A stretch of DNA of 64,000 nt. Source: Variovorax paradoxus (GTDB lineage Bacteria; Pseudomonadota; Gammaproteobacteria; Burkholderiales; Burkholderiaceae_C). Positions 1-8,169 of this stretch are shown here, one piece after another. Positions within the stretch are counted from its first letter, which is position 1. Each line of letters begins with the position of its first letter. The notes under the pieces are model-generated. The model had not been told where the DNA came from. It saw nothing but the letters and a program-made list of their open reading frames with translations, and did no database searches. Both the position numbers and the translations under genes were made by a program. The stretch covers positions 1-64,000 of the forward strand of contig NZ_JAGGNW010000021.1 of the NCBI RefSeq assembly GCF_018614875.1. Reading direction: 5' to 3'.

Positions 1-48
1 GGCGCCCTCCTGCAAAGCCAGTTCTATGAACTCTCGCTTGGTGTCCAT
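1..48 (-). CDS. Transposase N-terminus (IS481-like), partial
   Basis: Only 16 codons are present: ATG at 48 reading leftwards gives MDTKREFIELALQEGA. This is the characteristic beginning of IS481-type transposases, just before their helix-turn-helix. The rest, including the DDE catalytic domain, lies outside the window. The family call rests on this short N-terminus plus the repeats beside it. Confidence 0.55.
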   Translation of the reverse strand, partial: MDTKREFIELALQEGA

Positions 49-154
49 CAGGTCTCTCGGTTGCCATGGCATCGGCTTCTCCTTGCGCTTGGCGCGCAGG
101 AAAAGTGTTTCCCATGTCCCCGAACACCTGTTTCCCTTGTCCCCAGTCTGAACA
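1..154 (-). mobile_element. Terminal part of an IS481-like insertion sequence, cut by the window edge
   Basis: The window opens inside what looks like the end of an IS481-family element. A transposase start lies at 48 on the minus strand. Outside it are two near-identical 16-base direct repeats, TGTTTCCC(A/T)TGTCCCC, at 106-121 and 129-144, 23 bases apart, as expected for multiple transposase-binding sites at a terminus. The outer end is probably near 152-154, where the minus strand reads TGT, the usual first triplet of this family. The other end is outside the window, so whether the element is complete cannot be judged. Confidence 0.6.
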
Positions 155-172
155 CGAAGCAAAAGAAAGTAG

Positions 173-190
173 CTCGCCCGCCGGGGCGAG
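173..190. repeat. Short GC-rich hairpin between the IS end and tauA
   Basis: CTCGCCC (173-179) and GGGCGAG (184-190) form a 7-bp inverted repeat around a 4-base loop. No T-tract follows, so it is not a convincing terminator. The rest of 155-353 holds the tauA ribosome-binding site (AGGAGA near 341-346) and nothing else I recognise. Confidence 0.4.
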
Positions 191-353
191 ACCCGGCCCC
201 GGAAACCAAAAAAACGCACCGCCCCCGTGCACTCGCACCAGAACAAGGGTATTCACGGACAAGCTGGCTCCATACCCGCATCAGCGCTGGTACTTCCTGG
301 CTGCGGGCAACGGGTGCAAAGTCCGCCCAGGTTCACCCACAGGAGAAACCAGA

Positions 354-1373
354 ATGACCATGCCCCGACGTCTTTCCCTGAAATGCGCAGCGCTTGCAGC
401 TGCGATGCTGCTGTGTGGCGGCGGCGGTGCCGCGTTCGCGCAGCAGGCCAAGGAGCTCACCTTCGCCCACCAGGACATGCTGGTTCCCCTGCGCCTCGTC
501 ATGGAGTCCGGCGAAGTCGAGAAGGCCACGGGCTACAAGATCAACTGGCGCATGTTCTCGGGCGGCGGCGATGTGATCCGGGCCATGGCGTCGGGCGACG
601 TGCAGATGGGCGAAACCGGCTCCAGTCCGCTCACCGCGGCAGCCAGCCAGGGCCAGGACATCAAGCTGTTCTGGATCTCGGCCGACATCGCCAACGCCGA
701 GGCGCTCGTCGCGCGCAACGCGTCGGGCATCAACAGCATGAAGGACCTGGCCGGCAAGAAGGTGGCCACGCCGTTCGTCTCGACCGCCCACTATCAGCTC
801 ATGGCCGGCATGAAGATGGACGGCGTCGATCCCAGGAGCGTCAACGTGATGAACATGCGCCCGCCCGAGATCGCGGCAGCCTGGGAGCGCGGCGACATCG
901 ACGCCACTTTCATCTGGGACCCGGTGCTTTCGAAGATCAGGGGCACGGGCAAGACCATCGCAACCTCGGGCAGCATCGGCAAGCGCGGCGCGCCCACGTT
1001 CGAGGGCATCGTGGTGAACGCCAAGTGGGCCGCGGCCAACGAGCCGTTCATGATCGCTTTCGTGAAGGCGCTCAACCGCGCCAACGAGGAATACAAGGCC
1101 ACCGGAAAGAGCTGGACGCCCGACTCGCCGCAGACCAAGGCGATGGCCAAGTGGACCAAGGCCGATCCGAAGGACGTGTCGGCCGCGATGGCGCTCTACA
1201 CCTTCCCGACCATGGCCGAGCAGGTCTCGCCCACGTGGCTGGGCGGTGGCGCGGCCAAGGCGATGGCGGGCACGGCGGCGTTCCTGAAGGAGCAGGGCCG
1301 GGTGCAGGAGGTCAAGCCCGACTACAGCGCCTTCGTGACCACGGCCTACGTCGAGAAAGCCATGGGAAAGTAG
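354..1373 (+). CDS. tauA: Taurine/sulfonate ABC transporter, periplasmic substrate-binding protein
   Basis: This 339-residue protein would bind an alkanesulfonate (taurine or a relative) in the periplasm and deliver it to the TauBC permease. ATG 354 is chosen because AGGAGA lies about 8 bases upstream and the next residues form a signal peptide (basic MPRRLSLK, a hydrophobic stretch, AFAQQA cleavage region). An open frame continues upstream but lacks a signal peptide. The mature part has the NMT1/TauA-type layout, with a GGGDVIRAMASGDVQMG segment followed by GETGSSPL. tauB starts 5 bases after its stop. The family is clear; the exact substrate is not, since TauA, SsuA and related receptors are similar. 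No tauD dioxygenase follows, so the ligand may be used as a carbon source rather than only for sulfur. Confidence 0.85.
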   Translation: MTMPRRLSLKCAALAAAMLLCGGGGAAFAQQAKELTFAHQDMLVPLRLVMESGEVEKATGYKINWRMFSGGGDVIRAMASGDVQMGETGSSPLTAAASQGQDIKLFWISADIANAEALVARNASGINSMKDLAGKKVATPFVSTAHYQLMAGMKMDGVDPRSVNVMNMRPPEIAAAWERGDIDATFIWDPVLSKIRGTGKTIATSGSIGKRGAPTFEGIVVNAKWAAANEPFMIAFVKALNRANEEYKATGKSWTPDSPQTKAMAKWTKADPKDVSAAMALYTFPTMAEQVSPTWLGGGAAKAMAGTAAFLKEQGRVQEVKPDYSAFVTTAYVEKAMGK

Positions 1374-1378
1374 GCCCG

Positions 1379-2167
1379 ATGCCCACACTCGACATTCGCG
1401 ACCTCACGGTCAACTACGCCGTCAAGGGCGGCACGCTGCAGGCGCTGGCCCCGGTCAACCTCACGATGCGCGACGGCGACTTCGTCGTCGCGCTCGGCGC
1501 CTCGGGTTGCGGCAAGACCACGCTGCTCAACAGCATCGCCGGCTTCCTGCCGCCTTCCACCGGCCAGATCCTGCTCGACGGAAAACCCGTCATCGGCCCT
1601 GGCGCCGACCGCGGCGTGGTGTTCCAGAAGCATGCGCTGATGCCCTGGCTCGACGTGCGCGACAACGTGGCACTGGGCTTGCGCCTGGCCGGCGCCGGCA
1701 AGGCCGAGCGCGACCGCATCGCGGAAGAAAAACTCGCGCTCGTCGGCCTGCAGCAGTACGCGGACCGTGCGGTGTACGAACTCTCGGGCGGCATGCAGCA
1801 GCGCGTGGGCATTGCACGCGCGCTGGCCAGCGACCCGGCCGTGCTGCTCATGGACGAGCCCATGGGCGCGCTCGACGCGTTCACGCGCGAACAGGTGCAG
1901 GAGATCCTGCTCAAGGCCTGGTCCAGGTCGAACAAGATGGTGTTCTTCATCACGCATTCGGTCGAAGAGGCGCTGTTCCTGGCCACGCGGCTGATCGTGA
2001 TGAGCCCGAGCCCGGGGCGCATCTCGCATGTGTACGACGAGGTTCCGTTCTCGCGCCAGTTCCTGTCGCACGGCGATTCGCGCAAGGTGAAGTCGGAGCC
2101 GGAATTCATCCGCATGCGCGAAGAGGTTCTTTCGATCATTCATCATCGCGAGGCTGCACATGCCTGA
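1379..2167 (+). CDS. tauB: Taurine/sulfonate ABC transporter, ATP-binding protein
   Basis: This 262-residue cytoplasmic ATPase energises the sulfonate importer. The Walker A motif GASGCGKTT is near residues 40-48, the Q-loop lies in GVVFQKHALMPW, the ABC signature is LSGGMQQRVGIARAL, and Walker B is VLLMDEPMGALDAFTR. The signature deviates slightly from LSGGQ, with M in place of Q. The region around PGADRGVVFQ and the C-terminal arginine/lysine-rich tail closely follow TauB of enteric bacteria. It lies between tauA (5-base gap) and tauC (8-base overlap), so all three should be cotranscribed. Confidence 0.88.
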   Translation: MPTLDIRDLTVNYAVKGGTLQALAPVNLTMRDGDFVVALGASGCGKTTLLNSIAGFLPPSTGQILLDGKPVIGPGADRGVVFQKHALMPWLDVRDNVALGLRLAGAGKAERDRIAEEKLALVGLQQYADRAVYELSGGMQQRVGIARALASDPAVLLMDEPMGALDAFTREQVQEILLKAWSRSNKMVFFITHSVEEALFLATRLIVMSPSPGRISHVYDEVPFSRQFLSHGDSRKVKSEPEFIRMREEVLSIIHHREAAHA

Positions 2168-3038
2168 GGCCACCATCGCAACGCCCGTCGCCATGACACC
2201 GCCCTCCAAGCCCGCCGCACCGCCTCCGCCGGCCGGCACCAAGCTCAAGACCAGCGCCTTCAAGGTGCCGGGCGAGGGCTCGAGCGTGACCATCAGCGTG
2301 GTCACGGTGGTGGCGCTTATCGCGCTGTGGTTCCTCGTGACCAACATGGGCTGGGTCAAGCCGCTGTTCCTGCCGAGGCCGCAGGCGGTGTTCCAGCAGT
2401 TCTACGAATACCTCACGGGCCAGGCCAACGACAAGCCGCTGTGGCAGCACTTTCTCGCGAGCATGTTCCGCGTGTTCTCGGCCTTCCTGCTGGCCTGCGC
2501 CACGGCCATCCCGGTGGGCATTGCCATGGGCATGAGCCGCTTCTGGCGCGGCATCTTCGATCCGCCGCTGGAGTTCTACCGGCCGCTGCCGCCGCTGGCC
2601 TACCTGCCGCTGATCATCATCTGGTTCGGCATCGACGAGCTGCCCAAGGTGCTGCTGATCTTTTTGAGCTGCTTCGCGCCGCTGGCGCTGGCCGCACGCT
2701 CGGGCATGCGCAGCGCGTCGCAGGAGCAGATCAACGCTGCGTATTCGATGGGTGCCAGCTACATGCAGGTGATCCGGCACGTCATATTGCCGTCGGCACT
2801 GCCCGACATCCTGGTGGGCATGCGCATTGCCATCGGCTTCGGCTGGACCACGCTGGTGGCCGCCGAGATGGTGGCGGCCAACATGGGCCTGGGGCAGATG
2901 GTGCTCAACGCGTCGAATTTCCTGCGCACCGACATCGTCATCATGGGCATCATCGTCATCGGCGTGGTGGCCTATCTGTTCGATCTGCTGATGCGGTGGC
3001 TCGAGCGGCGTCTGGTGCCCTGGAAAGGGCGCATGTAG
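2160..3038 (+). CDS. tauC: Taurine/sulfonate ABC transporter, permease
   Basis: This 292-residue inner-membrane permease has a proline-rich cytoplasmic N-terminus of about 40 residues and then five or six hydrophobic segments. The BPD-type EAA loop is seen as AAYSMGASYMQVIRHVILPSALPDIL, which contacts TauB. ATG 2160 overlaps the end of tauB by 8 bases, so translation is probably coupled. The 3' end overlaps the 3' end of the convergent LysR gene by 83 bases, which is unusual. No gene for a desulfonating enzyme follows in this operon. Confidence 0.87.
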   Translation: MPEATIATPVAMTPPSKPAAPPPPAGTKLKTSAFKVPGEGSSVTISVVTVVALIALWFLVTNMGWVKPLFLPRPQAVFQQFYEYLTGQANDKPLWQHFLASMFRVFSAFLLACATAIPVGIAMGMSRFWRGIFDPPLEFYRPLPPLAYLPLIIIWFGIDELPKVLLIFLSCFAPLALAARSGMRSASQEQINAAYSMGASYMQVIRHVILPSALPDILVGMRIAIGFGWTTLVAAEMVAANMGLGQMVLNASNFLRTDIVIMGIIVIGVVAYLFDLLMRWLERRLVPWKGRM

Positions 3039-3975
3039 CAGAAGGCTGTACCTGCAATGCGGGCGGCAGCGGCGGCATCGCGGGCGGATTGCCGTGCCGG
3101 GTCATCGACTGCTCGAGAAAGTCGAGCATGGTGCGCATCGCGGCGCTGTTGTGGCGGCGCTGCGAGTAGGCGGCATACAGCCAGTGGTCGCGCGGCATGT
3201 GCTCGCGCAGCACCGGCACCAGCGCGCCGCGTTCCAGGTGCGACTGCGCCAGCGGCTCGGGCACGTAGGCCACGCCAGCGCCGCGCAGCGCCAGTTCGAT
3301 GAGCGCGACGGCGTCGTTGGCCTCCATGCGGCTGCGCACCGGCACGTCGACGGGCTTGCCGCCGGTCTCGAAGGGCAGGTGGGTGGTCGGCTTTGCCGAG
3401 TAGGTCAGCACGTCGTGGCGGCCCAGGTCTTCGGGCACCTTGGGAATGCCGCGCCGCGCCCAGTAGGCGGGGCTGGCGCAGACCACCATGTCGAACGGCA
3501 CCAGCCGGCGCACGATCAGGTTCATGTCGTCGATGCGCCCACCCGTCAGGTGGATGTCGATGCCTTCCTCGATCAGGTCGATCTCGCTGTTGGTGAATAC
3601 CAGGCTCACGTACACGTCCGGGTAGAGCTGGATGAACTCGGCGATCACGTCGGACAGCCAGCCCGCGATCAGCCCGTGCGGTGCGCTCATGCGCAGCCGC
3701 CCCTGGGGATGCGAGCCGTGGGCCTGCAGGTCGTTCAGGGTGTTCTCGGCCATGGCCACCAGCTCGGTGCTGCGGTCGAGCAGCACCTGGCCGGCGTCGG
3801 TCAGGCTCAGGGAGCGCGTGGAGCGGTTCAGCAGGCGCACGCCGCTGCGGGTTTCGAGCTCCGCCACGTAGCGGCTGACCGTGGCTTTCGACATGCCCAG
3901 CGAAATCGCTGCGCGGGAGAAGCTGCGACGGAACGCGACTTCACGGAATGTTTTGATGAGATCGAGGCCGTCCAT
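2956..3975 (-). CDS. LysR-family transcriptional regulator
   Basis: This is a 339-residue LysR protein. The N-terminal winged helix-turn-helix (residues about 1-60) shows SFSRAAISLGMSKATVSRYV and LLNRSTRSLSLTDAG, followed by an effector domain of the LysR substrate-binding type. ATG 3975 is chosen because it gives the standard MDGLDLIKTFREV start; 27 more upstream codons are open but not LysR-like. Family members usually end near 300 residues. Here about 40 low-complexity residues rich in Pro, Ala and Arg follow, read across the 3' end of tauC, and may come from loss of the original stop codon. It is convergent with tauABC, so regulation of that operon is possible but not shown. Confidence 0.85.
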   Translation of the reverse strand: MDGLDLIKTFREVAFRRSFSRAAISLGMSKATVSRYVAELETRSGVRLLNRSTRSLSLTDAGQVLLDRSTELVAMAENTLNDLQAHGSHPQGRLRMSAPHGLIAGWLSDVIAEFIQLYPDVYVSLVFTNSEIDLIEEGIDIHLTGGRIDDMNLIVRRLVPFDMVVCASPAYWARRGIPKVPEDLGRHDVLTYSAKPTTHLPFETGGKPVDVPVRSRMEANDAVALIELALRGAGVAYVPEPLAQSHLERGALVPVLREHMPRDHWLYAAYSQRRHNSAAMRTMLDFLEQSMTRHGNPPAMPPLPPALQVQPSATCALSRAPDAARATASADRTDRPPRR

Positions 3976-4155
3976 GGTGGCCGCATTGTTCCAGCATCTG
4001 GGGTGAGGCTGCAGGCCGTAGGGGCATGTACATGGCCATGCCCCGCCCGCGGCCACCCCGCGGGTGTGCGGCTTTGTTCATCGACGGGCGCTCATCGAAA
4101 GCGCCCGAAGGTATTCATCGCCGTGCGCCGCGGCGGTGATGGGGGCCAGGCAGCG

Positions 4156-4380
4156 TCAGGCGGGCATCTTCTGCGCGGGCGGTGCCTGCAGTGGCGGCGT
4201 GCCGGTCTTGAACAGGCCTGCCAGTTGTTTGCGCAATTCCGGCGTGTCGGTATGGCCGTGGACGGCCACGGAATGCTGGACGGCGGCTTCGAGCAGTTCG
4301 CTCTCGGTGTCGGCGGAGAGCGCGACACTGCAGTTCGTCGTGCTCGGAAACTCGCGGCAGTCGATGTATTGGCGTGTCAT
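4156..4380 (-). CDS. DUF1059 family small protein
   Basis: This 74-residue protein begins MTRQYIDCREFPSTTNCSV. It continues through LSADTESELLEAAVQHSVAVHGH, the conserved signature of DUF1059 proteins, with two cysteines (in DCREF and TNCSV) and a histidine-rich helix end. AGGAG lies 7-11 bases before ATG 4380, which decides the start over an upstream in-frame ATG at 4416. The C-terminal 25 residues are proline- and alanine-rich and outside the domain. The function of the family is unknown. It is divergent from the LuxR-type gene at 4655. Confidence 0.75.
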   Translation of the reverse strand: MTRQYIDCREFPSTTNCSVALSADTESELLEAAVQHSVAVHGHTDTPELRKQLAGLFKTGTPPLQAPPAQKMPA

Positions 4381-4654
4381 GGTGGCTCCTGGAATGTCCT
4401 CGCGGACGTGCTTCAAACATCAGGTCGAAAGGGGGTGTACTCCACGGCGGGGCCGAGGTTGTGGACGAGGTTACCCATGAGCGCGTTAAGCCTTGTTTCG
4501 TCGATGGCCATGTGTATCCCCTTCGCCCGCAAGCCGCCTGCGCACCCCTTGCGTGCCTATACTGGATGCGCCGCAAAGGCCTGCGAGCATCCTGCTTCTC
4601 GATGTATGCAGGCGCCATACGCAGCAATGCGTATGCACCGTGAAAGGGGCAGCC

Positions 4655-5128
4655 ATGACGCATCTGACGCGCACCGATTGTGCGAGCGGGCTTCGCCTGC
4701 TGGAGCAACTGGAGTCCGGGCAATCGCCCATGCGGCGCCACGGCGCCGGCAGCAATGGCTTGCGCGCAACCCACCGCATCGCAAAGGCGCCGGGCCGGCG
4801 CGAATTCCGACGCGCCGCACTGCAGGCCGATTACTACCGGCGCCTGGGGTTGGAGCATGCGGTGGCGGTGGCCTTCCTGTATCGGCTGGCCTGCCGCGCC
4901 GAGGCGCCCTTGCCCGATGCGCCGCTTGCCGGCCTCACGCCCCGCGAGGGCGATGTCATGCACTGGCTCTCGCGCGGCAAGACCGACGCCGAGATCGCCG
5001 CCTTGCTGGAGATCAGCCCGCGCACCGTCCACAAGCACCTGGAGCATGTCTACGTGAAGCTGGGCGTCGAGACGCGCACGGCGGCCGTGGTACGCGCGCT
5101 CGCCATGGGCAGGCCGCATAAGGAATAA
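4655..5128 (+). CDS. LuxR-family DNA-binding response regulator-like protein
   Basis: This 157-residue protein has a typical C-terminal LuxR/GerE helix-turn-helix: LTPREGDVMHWLSRGKTDAEIA followed by LLEISPRTVHKHLEHVYVKLGV (about residues 95-145). The first 90 residues match neither a receiver nor an autoinducer-binding domain that I recognise, so the input signal is unknown. GAAAGGGG about 6 bases before ATG 4655 supports the start. It converges with the sauT gene, with 54 bases between stops. Confidence 0.75.
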   Translation: MTHLTRTDCASGLRLLEQLESGQSPMRRHGAGSNGLRATHRIAKAPGRREFRRAALQADYYRRLGLEHAVAVAFLYRLACRAEAPLPDAPLAGLTPREGDVMHWLSRGKTDAEIAALLEISPRTVHKHLEHVYVKLGVETRTAAVVRALAMGRPHKE

Positions 5129-5182
5129 AGCTGCCATGGCTCGCCGCCGTCCGACGCGGCGCCAGCAGTCCGGCAGCCGTCG

Positions 5183-6706
5183 TCACGCCTCGAAGAGCGG
5201 CAGCAGCTTCAGGCGCTGCACCTTTCCGGAAGGCCCGCGCGGCAGGTCCGTGACAAAGCGGTAGTGGCCCGGCGCCTTGTAGCGGCCGAGCGCGTCGGCG
5301 CAGAAGGCGCGCAGCTCTTCTTCGGTGCAGGCGCAGCCGCTGCGCAGCACGATGCACACGCCGATCTCCTGGCCGTAGTGGCGATCGGGCACGCCCACCG
5401 CCGCGGCCTCGAGCACCGCGGGATGCCGCAACAGCGCCTCGTCGATCTCGCGCGGCGCGATGTTCTCGCCGCCCTTGATGATCAGTTCCTTGATGCGTCC
5501 AGTCACGAAGAAGAAGCCGTCGGCATCGCGGTGGCCGAGGTCGCCGGTGCGCAGCCATCCGCCGGGCGTGAAGGCAGCGCGCGTGGCTTCGTCGTTCTTG
5601 TAGTAGCCGCGCATCACGTTCGGGCCGCGAATGGCCAGCTCGCCGGTGCTGCCGTCGGGCAGTTCGGCCAGCGCGGCATCGATCACCCGGGCTTCGCAGC
5701 CCGAGGCGCGTCCCACCGAGCCCAGCTTGCGCAGCGTGGGGTCGAGCGGGTTCGAGAAAGACGGCGCCGCGGTTTCGGTGAGCCCCATGGTCTCGACGAT
5801 GCCGATGCCGAACATCTGCTCGAAGGCGCGGTGGTGCTCCGGCGGCAGCGCGGCCGATGCCGAGCGGCAGAAGCGGATGGAAGCCGTCTGTGCAGGCGGC
5901 GGCTGTTCGCCTTCGAGCAGGTACGAGATCATGGTGGGCACCACGTTGATCCAGCTGCACTGCGTGGCCGACGCCTGCGCCCAGAAACGCCCGGCCGAGA
6001 ACTTCGGCGGCATCGCCAGGCTGCCGCCGTGCGCGAGCGGCGCGAGCATGGTCACGCAGAAGGCGTTGATGTGATAGAGCGGCAGCACGGCCAGCACGCG
6101 GTCGGCGGGCGACAGCCGATGCTCGGCGCTGATCGCATGCGCGTTGGCCGCAAGGTTGCCTTGCGTGAGCATCACGCCCTTGGGCATGCCGGTGGTGCCG
6201 GAGGTGTACATCAGCAGCGCGACGTCATCGGGCGAGGGCGGCTCGAAGGCCGTGTCGTCCGGGTCGCCCGCATCGCGCTCGCCCGGCAGCGCGCGCGCGT
6301 CCGGGTCGGCCACCAGCAGGTCCACCGGCCGGCCGACGTCCACCATCATCGCGCGCACCCGTTCTTGCCACTCGGGCGCCACGCACACCACGCGGCAATC
6401 CGAATGCGCAAGCACGTAGCGCATCTGCTCGGGCTGCGACAGAAGGTTGACCGGGTTCACGCACAGGCCGCCGTGCATGGCGCCGAGCAGCACGCGCAGC
6501 GTCTGCAGACCATTGGGCATGACCACCGACACCGTGTCGCCCCGCTGCGCCCCATGCGCTTGCAGCACCGCCGCCACCGTGCGGCAGCCGCGCGCGAGCT
6601 CGCCAAAGCCGATGCTGTGCTCGCTTTCGGTGGAAAGCGCATACACCGCCTGCGGCTGCGCTGCCGCCCGCAGCTCGATCAGTTCATGAACGGTGGAGGC
6701 CGTCAC
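5183..6706 (-). CDS. sauT: Sulfoacetate-CoA ligase candidate (AMP-forming acyl-CoA synthetase)
   Basis: This is a 507-residue AMP-forming acyl-CoA synthetase. The P-loop LLMYTSGTTGMPKGV is near residues 164-178, the adenine/Mg region is ETMGLTETAAP, the hinge motif is WLRTGDLGHRDADG, and the catalytic lysine lies in PSGKVQR at the C-terminus. GTG 6706 is used because no ATG is available and it follows the upstream stop by 2 bases. The superfamily call is certain. The substrate is inferred: the partner upstream is a CoA-acylating aldehyde dehydrogenase, and xsc is 8 kb away, as in the sauS-sauT sulfoacetate route known from Cupriavidus necator. A different short acid remains possible. It is last in the iclR-bug-sauS-sauT operon. 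Confidence 0.7.
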   Translation of the reverse strand: MTASTVHELIELRAAAQPQAVYALSTESEHSIGFGELARGCRTVAAVLQAHGAQRGDTVSVVMPNGLQTLRVLLGAMHGGLCVNPVNLLSQPEQMRYVLAHSDCRVVCVAPEWQERVRAMMVDVGRPVDLLVADPDARALPGERDAGDPDDTAFEPPSPDDVALLMYTSGTTGMPKGVMLTQGNLAANAHAISAEHRLSPADRVLAVLPLYHINAFCVTMLAPLAHGGSLAMPPKFSAGRFWAQASATQCSWINVVPTMISYLLEGEQPPPAQTASIRFCRSASAALPPEHHRAFEQMFGIGIVETMGLTETAAPSFSNPLDPTLRKLGSVGRASGCEARVIDAALAELPDGSTGELAIRGPNVMRGYYKNDEATRAAFTPGGWLRTGDLGHRDADGFFFVTGRIKELIIKGGENIAPREIDEALLRHPAVLEAAAVGVPDRHYGQEIGVCIVLRSGCACTEEELRAFCADALGRYKAPGHYRFVTDLPRGPSGKVQRLKLLPLFEA

Positions 6707-6708
6707 GT

Positions 6709-8148
6709 TCAGCTTGCACCGTGCTCGGCGAAGAAGGCGCCGAAGATGTCGTCCTCGCTGGGCACCCGCTCCGGAATCGGCCGCGACACGCGCGTGATGT
6801 TCAGGTAGTGCCGGTAGTTCATGTTGTCCGAGAAGTTGTTCCTGCCCCAGGTGCCGCAGCCCATCGAGAGCGAGAACGGCAGCCCGTTGTCGAAGCTGCC
6901 GCCGGTCGCAATGCAGTGCGCCTGGTCGACGATCACGCGCGACACCGGCAGCGTGAGGCCGAGCTTCAATGCGCGCTCGGGCACCGTGCTGTGCAGGCCG
7001 ACAGAATGGCCCGCGCCTTCGTAGGCGTAGATGCGCTCGACCGTGGCGGCGGCTGCGTCGAAGTCGCGTGCGGAGTAGATCGCCAGCACCGGGCTCAGCT
7101 TCTCGCCCGAGAACGGATGCGCGTGGCCCACGCCGTCCTCGGCCACCATGAGGATGCGCGGATCGGCGGCGGCAATGGCCAGCCAGCCCTCGCGGTTGGC
7201 GCCGTCGAGGGCCGCCGCGCGCTCGGCGATCACGCGCGCCGACTGGCCGATGACGGCGGCAGAGAGCTTGCCTTCGGGCCACATCAGCGACTGCAGCGTG
7301 GCCTTCTGCGCAGCCGCGAGCATGAGCGCGCCGCGGTCCTTCAGCGCCGAAAGCATCTTGGCGCGCACCGCATCGACGATCACCAGGCTGTTCTCCGACG
7401 AGCAGCTGGTCGCGTTGTCGAAGGTCTTGGAAAGCAGGATGCGATCGGCTGCCGCGTTCACGTCGGCCGTTTCGTCGACGATGCCCGCCACGTTGCCTGC
7501 GCCCACGCCGAAGGCCGGCGTGCCGCTGGCGTAGGCCGCGCGCACGTTGGCCTGCGAACCGGTGGCCACCACCAGGTCGCACAGGCGCATCAGCTCGGCC
7601 GTCGACTGCTTGTTGACCGGCGAGGGCAGCAGCTGCACCAGGTCGCGCGGCGCGCCGATGCGGTCGAACTGCGCGTGGATGAATTCGATCAGCCGTGCCG
7701 CGGTCGACCAGCCCTTGGGCGACGGTGCCACGATGACCGCGTTGCGTCCCTTGAGCGCGTTGATGATCTTGTTGGCCGGCGTGGCGCCGGGGTTGGTGGA
7801 TGGCGTGACCGCGCACACCACGCCCACGGGCCGCGCAATCTCGACGATGCCGCGCGCCGGGTCTTCGGAGATGACGCCCACCGAGCGCGCGCCGCGCAGG
7901 TCGCGCAGCAGGCCGAAGGTCTTGCGCTGGTTCTTGCGCACCTTGTCCTCGACGTTGCCCACGCCGGTGTCGGCCACCGCCAGTTCGGCCAGCTCGCGGT
8001 TGCGCGCCGGCTCGATGATGGCCCAGCCCGCCGCGACCACGGCGGTGTCGACCTGCGCCTGCGACCAGGTTTCATAGATGCGCTGCGCGGCGCGGGCGCG
8101 CGCCACGAGTTCGGCGATGGGGGAAGAGGGGGCTGAAGAATTTTCCAT
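6709..8148 (-). CDS. sauS: Sulfoacetaldehyde dehydrogenase (acylating) candidate
   Basis: This 479-residue enzyme belongs to the CoA-acylating aldehyde dehydrogenase branch (EutE/AdhE-N type). Marks are TPSTNPGATPANKIINALKG near 115-134 and the nucleophile Cys249 in DNATSCSSEN. It would reduce sulfoacetyl-CoA to sulfoacetaldehyde, the substrate of Xsc, or run the other way. The stop lies 2 bases before the sauT start, and the bug gene is 21 bases upstream, so the set is one transcript. The sulfonate substrate is inferred from neighbours; the family itself also includes plain acetaldehyde dehydrogenases. Confidence 0.75.
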   Translation of the reverse strand: MENSSAPSSPIAELVARARAAQRIYETWSQAQVDTAVVAAGWAIIEPARNRELAELAVADTGVGNVEDKVRKNQRKTFGLLRDLRGARSVGVISEDPARGIVEIARPVGVVCAVTPSTNPGATPANKIINALKGRNAVIVAPSPKGWSTAARLIEFIHAQFDRIGAPRDLVQLLPSPVNKQSTAELMRLCDLVVATGSQANVRAAYASGTPAFGVGAGNVAGIVDETADVNAAADRILLSKTFDNATSCSSENSLVIVDAVRAKMLSALKDRGALMLAAAQKATLQSLMWPEGKLSAAVIGQSARVIAERAAALDGANREGWLAIAAADPRILMVAEDGVGHAHPFSGEKLSPVLAIYSARDFDAAAATVERIYAYEGAGHSVGLHSTVPERALKLGLTLPVSRVIVDQAHCIATGGSFDNGLPFSLSMGCGTWGRNNFSDNMNYRHYLNITRVSRPIPERVPSEDDIFGAFFAEHGAS

Positions 8149-8169
8149 GTGCGTGCCTGTCTGCTGCAG

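Noticed and set aside
4493..4654. Longer LuxR-type protein starting upstream
   Set aside because: The extra codons show no domain, and the ribosome-binding site and compact N-terminus favour ATG 4655.
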